Source: Rotaria sordida (lineage: Eukaryota > Rotifera > Eurotatoria > Philodinida > Philodinidae). Taken from it: a stretch of DNA of 64,000 nt. Shown here piece after piece: positions 11,891-23,931 of this stretch. The stretch spans positions 25,059 through 89,058 of the forward strand of contig CAJNOL010000984.1 in assembly GCA_905250125.1 (NCBI GenBank), read 5' to 3'. A program made the translations under genes and the position numbers. The notes under the pieces are model-generated. The model made no database searches. It had not been told where the DNA came from and saw only the letters and a list, made by a program, of their open reading frames with translations. Every line of letters starts with the position of its first letter. The first letter of the stretch is position 1.

Positions 11891-12080
11891 TTTAATAAAA
11901 TGAAATTTTTATATTGCAAATCAATTTATTGATTCGTTAAATATATCATTCAATTATAAATAAGTCTTATACATCTAGCGACAATAGATTATAGAGGTTC
12001 GATGAAAATATTCATTGGTTAATTTTGTTGTTTTGTGTTATTGATTGAAATTTCTTTAGATTTAGAGATTTTATTATTGA
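11891..12080. promoter_or_regulatory. Shared divergent promoter region
   Basis: The 190 bp between the start codons of the dehydrogenase (minus) and the WW gene (plus) must hold both promoters and both 5' untranslated regions. It is AT-rich with no clear TATA motif at a standard distance. This is inferred from geometry only. Confidence 0.45.
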
Positions 12081-12665
12081 ATGGCAGATACAACTGAAGA
12101 ACTCCCAACAAGTGTAATTGATACTAGTGAAGAATCGACAAAATGGCAAGCATATTGGGATGAAAATTATAAACGTTATTATTGGTCAGATGGAAATGAA
12201 TCGGTAAAATCATTTATTTCATTTTTTTTATTTGTTGAAATTTAAATTTTTTAGGTATGGGAAACTCCGAAAGGTTGTGTTGAACCATCTCCACCTGAAT
12301 CAAAATCATCTTTAACTATTGAACAAGAACAACAAGAACAAGAACAACAGTATTCAACTAATGATTATGCTTTATCAATGGCATATGCAAATGTACAACC
12401 AGATCTTCGTTATCAACCTTATATAATTCCTCCTGTTATTCCAAGTACAATAAATTCAGGAAAAAGACTTGTTGGACAAGATGCACGTGATCTTCGCCAA
12501 TTATATCATTATTTTGATTATAATGCTTGGAATGAAGAATTAAATCGAACAAATGGTAATCAAAAGAAAAAAGTTAAATTAACAAAAAAAGAACTTGATG
12601 CTATTAAAGCACGTCGTGCTGCAATTAAAAGAAAACATCGTGATAAATGGTTACTTGAAGATTGA
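12081..12665 (+). CDS. WW-domain protein with basic C-terminus
   Basis: Exons 12081-12203 and 12255-12665 join in phase 0 across a 51-nt intron to give 177 aa. The intron splits a single WW-like module (residues 22-46: KWQAYWDENYKRYYWSDG, then VWETPKG). It is followed by a Glu/Gln-rich linker and a conserved-looking block, FDYNAWNEELN. The C-terminal tail KKVKLTKKELDAIKARRAAI is strongly basic and helical and ends near the terminus with WLLED. WW modules bind Pro-rich ligands; the basic tail suggests a nuclear or RNA-associated protein, but I do not recognise the family. An ATG at 12081 is close to the TSS-proximal region and opens directly into an acidic N-terminus. Confidence 0.82.
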
Positions 12666-15363
12666 AAGTTGTTTTTTCTTTTGTGTGTATGGATATTGTC
12701 GTCATTCATTTCTTTTGGTTTTGCTTTCAACAATACAAGAAGAAACCAATGTTTTTTTTTTTTGGAACCTAAATTGTATAAAGAATTAAATATTCAAATA
12801 GATATATTAAAAAAAAGAAGTCTAGCGATGAATATAGGGAATTTGTATTTAATTTTTGTTTTTATTTTGTAAATATGCATGATTAATTAACATGATAAGA
12901 CTAATGAATTGTAATTTAATGATTGTAGTAGAGTAAATAAGTCCCCAGTTAAACATGCAGCGAACCCAAACGTATAAGTTCTGTTTTGAATGCAATCATT
13001 TTCAGTTAGTTGATGAAGTAAGCTAAAAGAAAGAATTTCAGGCTTAGCTATCGTAGATTTACCCACAATGGAATAAATAATCCAAAAGATAAAGGTCTGC
13101 AAGCATCCTAAAAAAAGTCAAAAATATTCGAAGGTAAACCTTAGGATACTTCTATAATTGTCCATATATTTCAAGAAACGCTTGGGCAATTATCCGACAT
13201 TGTTTGAACGGTGTGCTATAGAAAGATCGAAAATTTTCACTAACAAAACATTCTTTATTTTTGGCATTAGGAATGCAGGTGTGGGTCATACTTGAAACCG
13301 ATCGGTTGACATTGTTGATTTAACCGACGAAAAATCTGTGTGCTGACTACATCAACTAAGTAGTCAGTCCTTTCGAGAAACAGTCTTTGAAGACATACAA
13401 TGTAAAACTCATATTACCCTTCGAGTTTCTAATAGTAACAGTTTCAATTTTAGTTTGCCATGGTTCATCTGGTGACTCACAGCAACTAATAATGAACAAC
13501 AATCTATAGTATGCATTGGCTGATTTTTTTCAATAATAATAATAATAATATGATTTATTTATAATTAATCAGTTTGATCTATTCTTATTTGAAATAATTA
13601 TTTAACATAGCTGAAAGGCATCTCAATTTGTAAAAGAATACTATTGTCAATAGAAAGATAGTATGATTTTTATGTTAAATCTTCTATTTTAAGATTTCTT
13701 AATATCTAAATATTTCCACAATTACATAATGTTAGCAGTTGGCAAGATCTTGACAACAGAATGGAATGTTTTCTGATATGTTGTAATAAAAGCATAAACT
13801 GAAAACTACTAGCGATGAGGATTTTATGAGAGCCGATTGAAAGTAGTTCAGAAAAGTAGGCTCGAAATTTCAAGATGAAAAATCTTTAGTTTAGATTGAA
13901 ATTAACTTCTAATACCTGGCTAACTTTTCTTGAATATAATAAATTCATTCAACATGATCCAAGGCTCTCGTCGTATAACGAGAAAAGTGTTAGTTCACTA
14001 TTTAGAGCTGGGATTTTGACAACAACTGGAAATTTGTCAGTTAGGAACTTTCATACGTGAATCTCTTGATCATTAAGACCATGAAAATCGTTAAAAACCG
14101 AAAAAATAGGCCAACTTTGGTGCACCAATAAATCAATAAAAATAAAAACAGTGAAAACCTACCAGTCCGGTTCTAAGTATAGTTTCGGTTATAGTCTTCC
14201 TTTCGCCTACATTCACACCGATTCTGAAGGCATCACTTTTTTCAATATTTTTCCTTTCGATCTTTCTACGGCCAACCATCTGAACTGGTTGTATAGCTTT
14301 CAAATACCAAACCAGACTTCAAATTCAATACATGTCTATTCTCAATATGTCTACCATTTCTTCATAATTTTGGATGGAACTGTTTTTTTTTTGCAAAAAT
14401 GCAGCATGAAAATGTCTACAAAACGATAGAAAAACATTGGTTGAAAACATGAAGGCAAAAAATCCATTTGATAAGTACTGTAACTCTCTACTGCTAACAA
14501 CTTTAAAGCATAAGATTGAATTTTTTATGTCTTAGTGTTGAAATATGTAAAAGCGTTATTGCCCAAGTTGTAAAACTTGAAAACCTTGCTTTCATAGTCA
14601 TACTAAATAATTTTCTCAATAAATGTTTTTCGTGTGAGATAGCCATTTCTTTTTTTCTTTTGATTTAAGAATAAAACACATATTTTTACTCCACTTTTTG
14701 TGTAAGTCGAATAGATTGATCATATTCGGGTCAAATAAGGGTGAACTTATGAGTGTGAGCAATATCTCTTTATTCACATCCACTCTTGAATAGCATCGAA
14801 CAACAATGGAAAAGTCAGTGTCTTAATAATTGTTAAGCGAAATTATGAATGTCTTTTTAATTAGATACACAATGCAACACGAATGTGATACAATTGATGA
14901 TTTTTGAAGATCTACATTTATTATAGAAGCAAACAATAATCGAGTCAAGTTAAAAATTAAATATTTCAAGAAAGATATGTTCATTTTTCTTGAAATTTTC
15001 AGGACTACATAATCGCTATTACACTTCTGTATAGGCAAAATTTCAGGTCAAAAGTCTTTGTTTTGGATTTTCAGGATCTCAATAAGATTAAAACAGCCAT
15101 AACTCTTCATCAGTAGGCCATGAGTCTGAATTCCTTGAAACTTTTCTTAATCTTGCCAAGACCTACTCGTAATCAGAAAGAAGATGAAGTCGAATGATAT
15201 TCGATAGTTGAATCTGTTCAATCTTTGATTTTGTCTAATCTCATTATTGTTTTTATGTAGTGATTTAATAGATCAATCTTCATCTGAACAGATAGATTGG
15301 TTACAAAAAAAATGACATTTCAATACTTTTATTAATCCTGATTTACAATAGGAAATAAATATA
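12666..15363. other. Intergenic region between WW gene and FEM1
   Basis: About 2.7 kb without a supported gene. It holds an (AAT)n run near 13538-13552. An open frame at 14151-14429 has no motif, and stretches such as 15090-15160 have a non-coding repeat-like texture. No inverted repeat could be defined here. Confidence 0.4.
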
Positions 15364-17349
15364 TCAAGAATTTGTCGAACTATTTTCACTAAATTTTGCT
15401 AAACCACCATGTAAAAACAAGAAACTATTCATTTCTGTTTCTTTTGGCCATATAAGTTCATATGGTAATTGTTTATCAAGAATACGACGTGCACAAAGAC
15501 ATTTAAGTCGTAATGGTAATTGTTTTATTTTTAACAATGTTCGTATTGGATTTGTTTCAGCAATATCAAACGGAGTTCGATCATGTACATTCATACAGTC
15601 TATATGAGCACCAGAATTAATCAGTAATTGAACTACTGCTAATGAATCGATTATACTATTTTTACAACTGATATGTAAAGCGGTATTACCAGATGTCGCT
15701 TCTACTGCATTTATATCAATCCATTGATTGTAATGAGTAACAAGAAGTTGAGTGATAGCTAAATTCGGAAACCTAATAGAAATAAATAAATATGTATATA
15801 ATCATTTATATGGAAAAATGATTTACTTAAGTATTGGTTTAATATCATGCGGTCGATAGTTAATATCATAATAAGTTTGTTCATCAACACATAAATGTAA
15901 TAAAGTTTGTCCATGAGATGTAGTACGTTTTTGACGAGAAAAATCATTTATCCATTGATAAATTAATTGACGTTCTGTTTTAGTTAATGTTGGTCGTTCG
16001 AGTATTTTTATTGCTATAGCTAAAAAACATAATGCATTTTTAATATAATCATCTTTTGGTTTTTGTTGTGATGGTTCAAATGTAAGACGACATATTTGTA
16101 CAAAACGTTGAGGAGAAATATAAGCATTAGCTGAAAGCATTCTACAAAATAACCAAACAAAACGATGAAGACCAGTTTCAAGATTCATATTTTGATATAA
16201 ATAAAATGTATGTTCCCATAAATGAATACAACGTTCAAATTGTTCTTGTTCAACAAGTTTATCACCAATAATAAGTAATGGTTTAAATAATGTTTCATCT
16301 TTTTCAGGTACTAAAATACGTTCTCGAATTATTAATGCTTCAATATATAAACGTTCATTATCATGTTCAATTTTATTAAATTCTTCAATTATTTGACATT
16401 CTTGATAGAAAGCATAAGCAGCAATTGGTTGTGCAATTGTTTTTATTAGATTTTTTTTCTGTCGTATTTCGTATATTTTATGCATTAATCTTATCATTCT
16501 TTGAAATTGTATCTGTTGAATTGTATTACTATTCACTACGACTATAAATGAACAAGCAACTAATTCAAGTTGTTTAATACCTATTTCACTATCACTGTGA
16601 TCTAATAGATAGTCAACAATATCCATTCGATCGTTTTTAGCAGCTAACATTAATGGTGTTTGTCCATTTCTATTCTTTGAAAAAGAACAAGCACCTGCCG
16701 TACATAATAAACGTACTATTTCTAAATAACCTTTCATCGCAGCATAGCTTAAAGCTGAATTATTCGATGTTGGAGTTACATAATCACATCGTGAACCTTT
16801 TTCAAGAAGAAATGCAACAATTTGTGTATGACCATGAATTACTGCCATAATAAGACTATTAAATTTATAATTATCATTATTTCTTGTATTATTGATATCT
16901 GCATAGCCATTTTCAATTAAAAAACGAATAGTATCAAGACGTCCAACAATAATAGCATCTATTAATAAAGGATATTTCGGACCATTATTAATTTTAGCTC
17001 CACCTATTTCAATGAGTGTACGCGCTACTGTATAATGACCTCGATCACAAGCACACCACAATGCTGTTGCATTTTTAACAAACGTTCCATCAATACGAAA
17101 TACATATCCATGAAGTTCGACTAGTTTGGGTATATCTGATGAATGAGCAAGTATAACGCGTACCATTTCATCTTTTCCATATAGAGCGGCTAACATTAAT
17201 AAGGTTAAACATTGTTCATCACGTAGATGTAAAAACATCAATATTTCATCAACATTCGATAAACTGTTGAGACGCGTATCAAGTTCATCTGCATGATCAT
17301 GTTGACAAATTATTCCATATAATTCATCGTTGTCAGTTAATTCATTCAT
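15364..17349 (-). CDS. FEM1: FEM1-type ankyrin-repeat CUL2 substrate receptor
   Basis: Exons 17349-15827 and 15772-15364 join (phase 2, 54-nt intron) to 643 aa; human FEM1A-C are 617-669. Residues about 45-255 form ankyrin repeats: TLLMLAALYGKDEMVRVIL, NATALWCACDRGHYTVARTL, and GQTPLMLAAKNDRMDIVDYL. A TPR-like helical middle follows, with the FEM1 hallmark LIIRERIL (about 338-345) and FERCIHLWEHTFYLYQ. Two more ankyrin units come at about 487-590 (GQTLLHLCVD, NTALHISCK). The C-terminal LPLRLKCLCARRIL (from about 593) fits the VHL box that contacts elongin B/C and CUL2. Family knowledge: FEM1 proteins read C-terminal Arg/Cys degrons and target them for ubiquitination. I cannot assign it to the A, B or C branch. 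Confidence 0.92.
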
Positions 17350-18460
17350 TTTTATCTAAGAAATAAAAATTCATTTCGAATAATTTTTATGCATGATTGT
17401 TTATTTCAACTTCGATCGAATTAAAATAACGACGCAACATAATAACACATGAAAATAATCGTATTTGACTGTAAATTTTTGTTTTTTCTTTATTACATAT
17501 GAAAAGAAAAGAATGACGAAAACAAATAAAAACGAGTTAAAAGAAAAGAACGAACAAAAAAAAAAAGGGAAAGAAATTCGTTCGTTAGGAAGAAAAATAT
17601 TCAATTTGAATAAACAAATATTTTTACTTTACTTCGGTATAACAGTATTTTCGATAGATAATTAAAGTAAATTGATTAGCTATTAAAACAACATCTAATT
17701 TCTTAAAACAAAAATTACGTTTTAAATTTCCTAATAAATTCTTCTAGAATGGTAGACAGTATTTCAGTTTTTCATAATCATGATATTTTTTATATGTTAA
17801 TTTTCTTTATCTATGTTTAATTATTTCGAATAATTAAAATTAAATTACTTCTTGACTTTACATATTATCGTCACCTTAATACATGAAAAAATTAGTTTGT
17901 CGACGTTTGTATTTTATAATATTGAAATGAAAGTTTCACAAAAAGAAAATTCTTCATTCATGTGAATTATTTTCTTAGAACTAAAAATTCAATTAATTAT
18001 TCTTCTCAGTTCAATAAATGTCAGCTAATCTTCTGCTTTTTGTTTTGCTATGAAAACTAATATTAATTCTGTGTTAGAATAAAAATACACTTGTTGCATA
18101 TAAAGGATGGCGTAGACGTCTTGACTCATTTTGTATACTATATATTTTCGTAGAATTCTCTTTCTGCAAGAGACATAAAGTACAGCGCGCTCTTCAAAAT
18201 GACTATTAATTGATTTCATAAGAAAGTTGTTAAACTAGAAATGTCTATCGTATTTAAAAGTAAAGTAATTGTTATTAATATATTCTCATAAAAAAAAGTG
18301 AAATCGTCAATTGAATGTACTTGAACTAATCAATTCACATAGTGATGTCGCTTTAGAATTATTTTATGATTAAGTGGATATTACAGGTGACGTGAATTAA
18401 TTTTACCTTTGAAAGAAAAGAATTCTACATGAATAATCAATCTCTCTAAAAAAGAACGTA
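17350..18460. other. Upstream region of FEM1, no gene seen
   Basis: AT-rich, no coding stretch recognised; probable promoter side of FEM1. Confidence 0.4.
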
Positions 18461-18599
18461 CGGCTTCCGCCGTCGTGGTGGCGGCAACGGCTTCACTATA
18501 GACATTTCTGATAGGCGCATGGCTGAAGATGAGAGCAAGAATGACACTTACGGCGAGAGATCAGATAAAGGTGAGCTCTAGCACTCCAGAAGTATGGTT
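18461..18599 (+). other. GC-rich open island of unknown nature
   Basis: An abrupt GC-rich patch is open from about 18461 to a TAG near 18598 and reads YGFRRRGGGNGFTIDIS then DRRMAEDESKNDTYGERSDK. A GTGAGC donor-like site follows the last Lys. The composition and Gly/Arg plus Asp/Glu pattern differ sharply from the surroundings. It could be an orphan exon, a transposon fragment or chance. No family is recognised. Confidence 0.3.
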
Positions 18600-18706
18600 T
18601 TCTTTTGGTACAATTCAAATTTGTTAAATGCTATTCATAGATTAATCCAGATAAATTCAATAAATTCTGAAAAAATGAGTGCTGATAATCTCTTGCCATT
18701 AACCGA

Positions 18707-19155
18707 TTATTGTTGTTGATAATCAACTAATGTATACACACCAATAATATTTGAATGTTGTTTTAAATGTTCATAAAATGATACATCGTATATCGTTTGA
18801 TCACTATCTAATTTAACTAATACAATAGGTAGTCTATTTATTTTATCTATTCATTTGGTGTAATTACCAATTGTTTAAAAAAAAAAGACTTTGAGATTGT
18901 TTTGATATCCATACCTACTTTAGGTTTGTATTTCGATTAACCTTTTTGATTTGTTTCGCAAGTAAACGCCGTACAATAGAATTTCTATGTAATGATGAAA
19001 TCATTATGACTTTTCGTGTTAAAGGCTTTAGACCATTACATTTAATCCAATTGTTAATAGCACTAAAGTTCATATGAGTGACCATTTTCAGAGATAATCG
19101 GATCGAAAAATAATGAGAAAAAGTAATTGAACAAATTAAATAGTCGTTATAATTT
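18707..19155 (-). pseudogene. Frameshifted U-box domain gene remnant
   Basis: The minus strand reads DPIISENGHSYEL (from about 19104). After a one-base frameshift near 19062-19070 it continues INNWIKCNGLKPLTRKVIMI and SSLHRNSIVRRLLAKQIKKV. Together these match the U-box consensus (DPV...DGHSYER..I..W......SPLT...L..N..L). The block then joins through a GTAGGT donor (after 18919) and a TAG acceptor (exon 18833-18707) to KLPIVLVKLDSDQTIYDVSF and ends at a stop. U-boxes are E2-binding modules of ubiquitin ligases. With the frame broken inside the domain and no upstream part found, this is most likely an inactive fragment. A sequencing error is the alternative. Confidence 0.65.
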
Positions 19156-20968
19156 TTCTTCGTAGAAGAAATTTACATCCGTTTGTTGATGTCATTTTAA
19201 CCTTTATAGTTGTATTTTACATTGATAAGGATTCGTTTTGTAACACGTGTGTTGATAGACAAGTATAAAAAGTAACATTACTAAAAGAAATTATTTTTAT
19301 TTATCTTCTTACAAGCTGCTAGGCCGTCATTCGTGATTTCATGAAGCAATAAAAAAAATTTTCAAACTTCAATTGATATTGTATTTAAGAATTTCAATAT
19401 GATATCAAAGAAAGTATATTCTCAATTTCAAAAATTTTGTCAATAATTCTACTAACGTGTCAAAGATATTTTTTAGTACCGAAATGCCTTAGAATATTTC
19501 TTGGAGGTAAATTTGTTAAAGTATGGAACCAATTGTTTTATATAGAATATAAACCATGAGAAAATAAAGTCTTCGACAAGCCGTTAAAGATGTGCGAAAG
19601 GAAGATTTTTTGTAATACACAGTCTAAGAGGAATTTGGAAGTAATGAGATAGAAATTTGGACTCGCTCAGACTGTGATAGACACTTTAGCAATGCTCTTG
19701 TTCATCGCAGCCTATGGCAGACTTAGCCATAGAACTAAAGCCTTCTGTGGAACCATCATGAAAAAAGATTGAATTTATGATATTTGTCTTTGGTCTTCTT
19801 TCCAAACTCACTGTAACATATCACGAATAAAATCTTTCATCACGGACATATCAGTTAGGTATGCACTAGCCTCAATTCGACTTAGAAATGTGCAGTTTCA
19901 ATTTCCTGATCACACGAGCGTATTGATAGGTTGACACCAATGTTCACTAAAACTCTGGAGTATATCGCTACAAAAAAAAGCATATTTTGATAGTATTAAG
20001 GTCTCACTGTTGCCGCGAACATGGATATCAATGTCATCTAGTGTTGCAGTGGATCCTGTGTCGGTAGCTCACTGTCAGTGTTTACACCAACACTAGACAT
20101 CTATAGTCCGACGTGATATTGAATCAACTGGATACCCGTCCATCGAAGTGCCATTCTAACAGATTAATTATCGAACGCGACATTTGTTCCTGTGGATACT
20201 AGTCCGAATGGAACTGGCATATATCTAATATTAATACCTTGACAGTTTCAAACTACAGTATATATTGCAGAATCCTTTGATTTAAAATATATGTAGATCA
20301 ATCGTGTTTTACATTTTAATCCTACAGAGACTATGCTAACAGGTTTTTTTCACTTCACATCCATAATCTCTTTTACTAAGGTCTGAATATCGAGACGACA
20401 CCAAGACGAATTCGTGCATGATTATTATTCATATCCTTAACATATTTGCTTCATAGACTCAACAAAAAAGAATATAATCAGAGTAAAACACATTTTCAAA
20501 TTTTTTACTTTACGAATATAATAATTATCAAACAGAAGCGAAAGAAAACTATGTAACCATACATAACTAAATCTATTTATCAATAACCATATGCATAAAT
20601 TAATTCGAATATATTTGAACTCATAGTTACAATTAATGTCTTCATCGCCGATGATGATCGTAATCATAAATGATCGAAAATTTCAAAAACAAAATATTAA
20701 AATTATGTTTAGCTGCACTTACAATTATTAAAATGAAAATAGTTGATTATCATTAGAGTCTCACAAGACATTTTTCAAATAAACCGGAAGGAGACAAACG
20801 TGATTCGAGACTCGAAAAGCGTTTGTCCCGTAGGATTCGTTTTATCATCGAATATTCTAAGGAGGTGAGTGTTCCGTTGCAATAAACTCATGAGATTGTG
20901 TTTTTATTTAAAATCCATCACTTCAAGTTTGTTTTTTTTTCATTGCGAAAACAAAAAATTCTTATTCT
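19156..20968. other. Spacer with possible old repeat debris
   Basis: No coding stretch. The part at about 19900-20220 is less AT-rich than its surroundings and may be decayed transposon sequence, but no ends or domains were found. Confidence 0.35.
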
Positions 20969-22303
20969 TTATTGTATTTTTTCTATTGGAATAAGTATTG
21001 TTTCTTCTGTTTTCGATGTATTTGTTGATAATTCAAATCGAATAGCATAAGACAGATAAGTTTCAGGATCAAATAAAATAAATGCTTTAGTTTCTAGTCC
21101 ACGATATTGATGATGCATTCGATCTAAATGAACTTCAGTTGTTTGATTTTGTTTAGCCTCATATTCCATTGTACGCAAAGCTTTTCGTCCAAACATATTA
21201 GAATATGCACTAGGATTTTTAATTACAAGTTCATTTTCTTTATTTAAATATAATGCCATAAATATTCTTTGATCAACATCACAATCATCAGCATATACAA
21301 ATGCAATTAATTCATTAATTGATGATTGATTATTTTTTAAAAATGATTCACGTGTAATCAAGTGAAGTGGTTTATTCAATTGTTCAACAACTAATGAACA
21401 TTGTTTACCAAAATTATCATTTGCAACAATTTTAAGTTTAAATGGTTGTGGTAAACTTTTATGTATACGTGCTCGTGAGTAATTATCTCCACCAGGTTCA
21501 CCTTTAATAAGTATATTTGCTTTAATACAAAATGAAAATAATTTATCTGGTTCAATATTAATAATAGAATCAGTTAACCATTTAGGTTCTTCATTACGTA
21601 TTGCTATTGGTGCAATAGCAACATCTTGACATTCACGCCATGATCCATCATGTATTTGATAAAAAACAGTTAAACTAGCAACTGATACAGGTTTTTCAAT
21701 TGGTGTTGAACGTTTTTGTTGTAAAATTTCAGGTAAAATAGTTGGTTTTTTTGAAAATATAATATGTGTTATAACAAAATATTGATGAAAAGTTTTATTT
21801 TCTGATGCACATGTATCTTGATTTGTATTAACAGTATTTGTATTTCCACATGCCATACGAATTAATGATTCACCTTCACATTCATGTTTTATTAATTTTA
21901 GATTTTGTGTATCAATAGAAGCAATATGAGGACCTATTTGTTTAGGTGGTGGAAGTTTAGCAGCAAGTTCTTTTAAACGTTGACGTTGTTGATCGGTGAG
22001 AATTTTACTATCAGTTGTTTCACCTGATAAATGAGTTATTTCACCTTTTTGTATACGCATACGAGAATGATCTAATAGAATATGCAATTTTTCAGATAAG
22101 ACTTGATCACTTGAAGCAGTTTTTAAATTACATATAATAAATAAATCTTTATTTGAAATTGTATCATATTCCCATTTTGTTTCAATAAACCAATTTATAG
22201 ATGATGGTTGATCGTCATTATTTGTATTATCAAGTCGAGAAATCAGATTGTCTAAAATAAAACTAAGTAGATTTTGTTTTTTTTTGTGTAAAATTTCTGA
22301 CAA
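20969..22303 (-). CDS. Intronless 444-aa protein of unrecognised family
   Basis: A long uninterrupted frame with the codon use of neighbouring genes (AAA, GAA, AAT, TTA rich) and no introns. No domain is recognised. A helical N-terminal third contains LTDQQRQRLKELAAKLPPPK. The middle carries HDGSWRECQDVAIAPIAIRN then EEPKWLT, and the block RARIHKSLPQPFKLKIVAND looks beta-rich. The C-terminal third has INELIAFVYADDCDVDQRIF. No signal peptide or membrane segment is evident. A decayed relative of the middle part lies at 133-379 in this window, so the gene belongs to a small multicopy family. The start is the first ATG of the frame. Function unknown; the intronless state may reflect retroposition or simply a lineage trait. 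Confidence 0.8.
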   Translation of the reverse strand: MSEILHKKKQNLLSFILDNLISRLDNTNNDDQPSSINWFIETKWEYDTISNKDLFIICNLKTASSDQVLSEKLHILLDHSRMRIQKGEITHLSGETTDSKILTDQQRQRLKELAAKLPPPKQIGPHIASIDTQNLKLIKHECEGESLIRMACGNTNTVNTNQDTCASENKTFHQYFVITHIIFSKKPTILPEILQQKRSTPIEKPVSVASLTVFYQIHDGSWRECQDVAIAPIAIRNEEPKWLTDSIINIEPDKLFSFCIKANILIKGEPGGDNYSRARIHKSLPQPFKLKIVANDNFGKQCSLVVEQLNKPLHLITRESFLKNNQSSINELIAFVYADDCDVDQRIFMALYLNKENELVIKNPSAYSNMFGRKALRTMEYEAKQNQTTEVHLDRMHHQYRGLETKAFILFDPETYLSYAIRFELSTNTSKTEETILIPIEKIQ

Positions 22304-23309
22304 TATAGATGATGAGATTAGGTCGTTTCAGAAGAAATTTAGATGTGAGGTCGACGAATGAGTTGAATATGATTTACAATGAGAGAATTTCTTTGTCTTT
22401 CCATGATAATTCTCATCCTTAAAAAATTCTTGTAAGTGTGCCTATCCTAAAGATGTGATGAATATTTCTAATTGGTCAAATAGATGGGAAACTACCTGTA
22501 TTTCTTGATCTGGACATATCAAAAAAACGTAGTACTATTCTGTCATTTATTACTTGTGCCAGGTAAAGGTTAGAAATTCTTTTTTCTTAGTTCGGGTATA
22601 GGATAAAAATAAACTTACCCTCCTGTATCTCTCTAATGTTAAGCTAATAAACCAAGATAAAACAAAACAGGTTCAAACGTCATCTGAAAATTAGCTTGAA
22701 AAATGAAAGGATGAATCTAAGTTTATAGACGAGAGCTCCTAGTAACTGCACTAGATTAGTCCAATTTTGTGAGTGGCACCCATGAGTCGAACTTTTAATA
22801 AAACGCAAAATTCTCAAGTGATGCCGTATATTATCACTGTAAAGTTTCACTTTTTAAAAAATCTTATTCTGTTCCTTTATTGATTTAAACATTTTCTCAA
22901 TGAATCAATTATATTATCTATTTTTAATTCTATTTCTACTGAGAGTGGGTGTAGGCATGAATATTGATTTCAGTCACACCATTCTATCGGTATTTTTATA
23001 TAGTCTCATACTTTTTTTATTTTTTTTGCTTGATTTACTGCGTGCTAGTGTCCATGATTGCGTAGTAAAAGTGCTATTGCAATTGTTATGGTTTTTTTTT
23101 CTTCTATGAATTATGTTTATAAAACGAAATCAATATTCTCGTTTACTGATTTATTTTTGTTCAAAATAAACGACTATTACCAGTATGGCAAGTTCATTAT
23201 CTTTGGAAAAAAGTCTTTAACTAGATGAACGGTCCATGGGTTGAATTTCTTAGATTCACGAGGGAAGTTCTTCAAATGATCAATCGTGTTTGAACTAGAA
23301 GCATGTGCT
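22304..23309. other. Spacer upstream of the orphan gene
   Basis: AT-rich with no supported gene. A Leu/Phe-rich open frame at 22900-23109 is low complexity and is ignored. Confidence 0.4.
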
Positions 23310-23815
23310 TCATGTAGACCCTAATGAATCATGAATATCTCGAAATGATTCCGAGCACATAGCTTATTGCTATCGACACATGGTATTTTTCAATAAAATG
23401 TCGTGGTTCCTCTCAGGAACACTAGAAAAGTTAATTTTCGAATTTCGACTTGAAGCTTTGCATAGAAACAAGTCTTAAAGAGAATAGCTAATTGTGAAAG
23501 CTTCAGGCCATTTGATCCGTTTCTGCCATGAAATAACAACATCGAATCTGTGGGTGTATATGAACAACGTATAAAACGTCCTTTTACTATAGCTGTATCT
23601 AGGAATAGGAACAGTGAAAATATCTGAAAGTTTCACAACAAACTATGCTCGTCAAGATTTGTTTCTATGCAAAATTTCAAATTGATATTCGAAAATTAAT
23701 TTTCCTGGTGTTCCTGAGGAGAACCATCGTATTTTATTGAAAAATCCAATAACAATAAGTTATGTGCTCGAACTCTTTTTGGCAAATTCATAACCCATTA
23801 GTATCTACATGATAC
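23310..23815. repeat. Foldback element, arms about 150 bp
   Basis: The sequence at about 23310-23478 returns inverted at about 23655-23815. Shared blocks include TTTTTCAATAAAAT, GGTTC-CTCAGGAACAC, AATTAATTTTCGAAT and TTTGCATAGAAACAA. The centre of about 175 bp is non-coding. Ends are approximate and no target duplication was identified. This is the typical structure of a small non-autonomous DNA transposon. Confidence 0.7.
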
Positions 23816-23931
23816 GTACAAAAAAAAAGTACTTATCAAACTATCGAATATCAGATATTATCGAAAACTATACGAATCTTTTTTTCTATACTCAAACCTA
23901 TGATATATTATATGTCAAGCATAACATATTT

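Noticed and set aside
14151..14429. 92-codon frame in the spacer before FEM1
   Set aside because: Plausible length, but no recognised motif, splice sites or codon pattern matching the real genes; kept as spacer.
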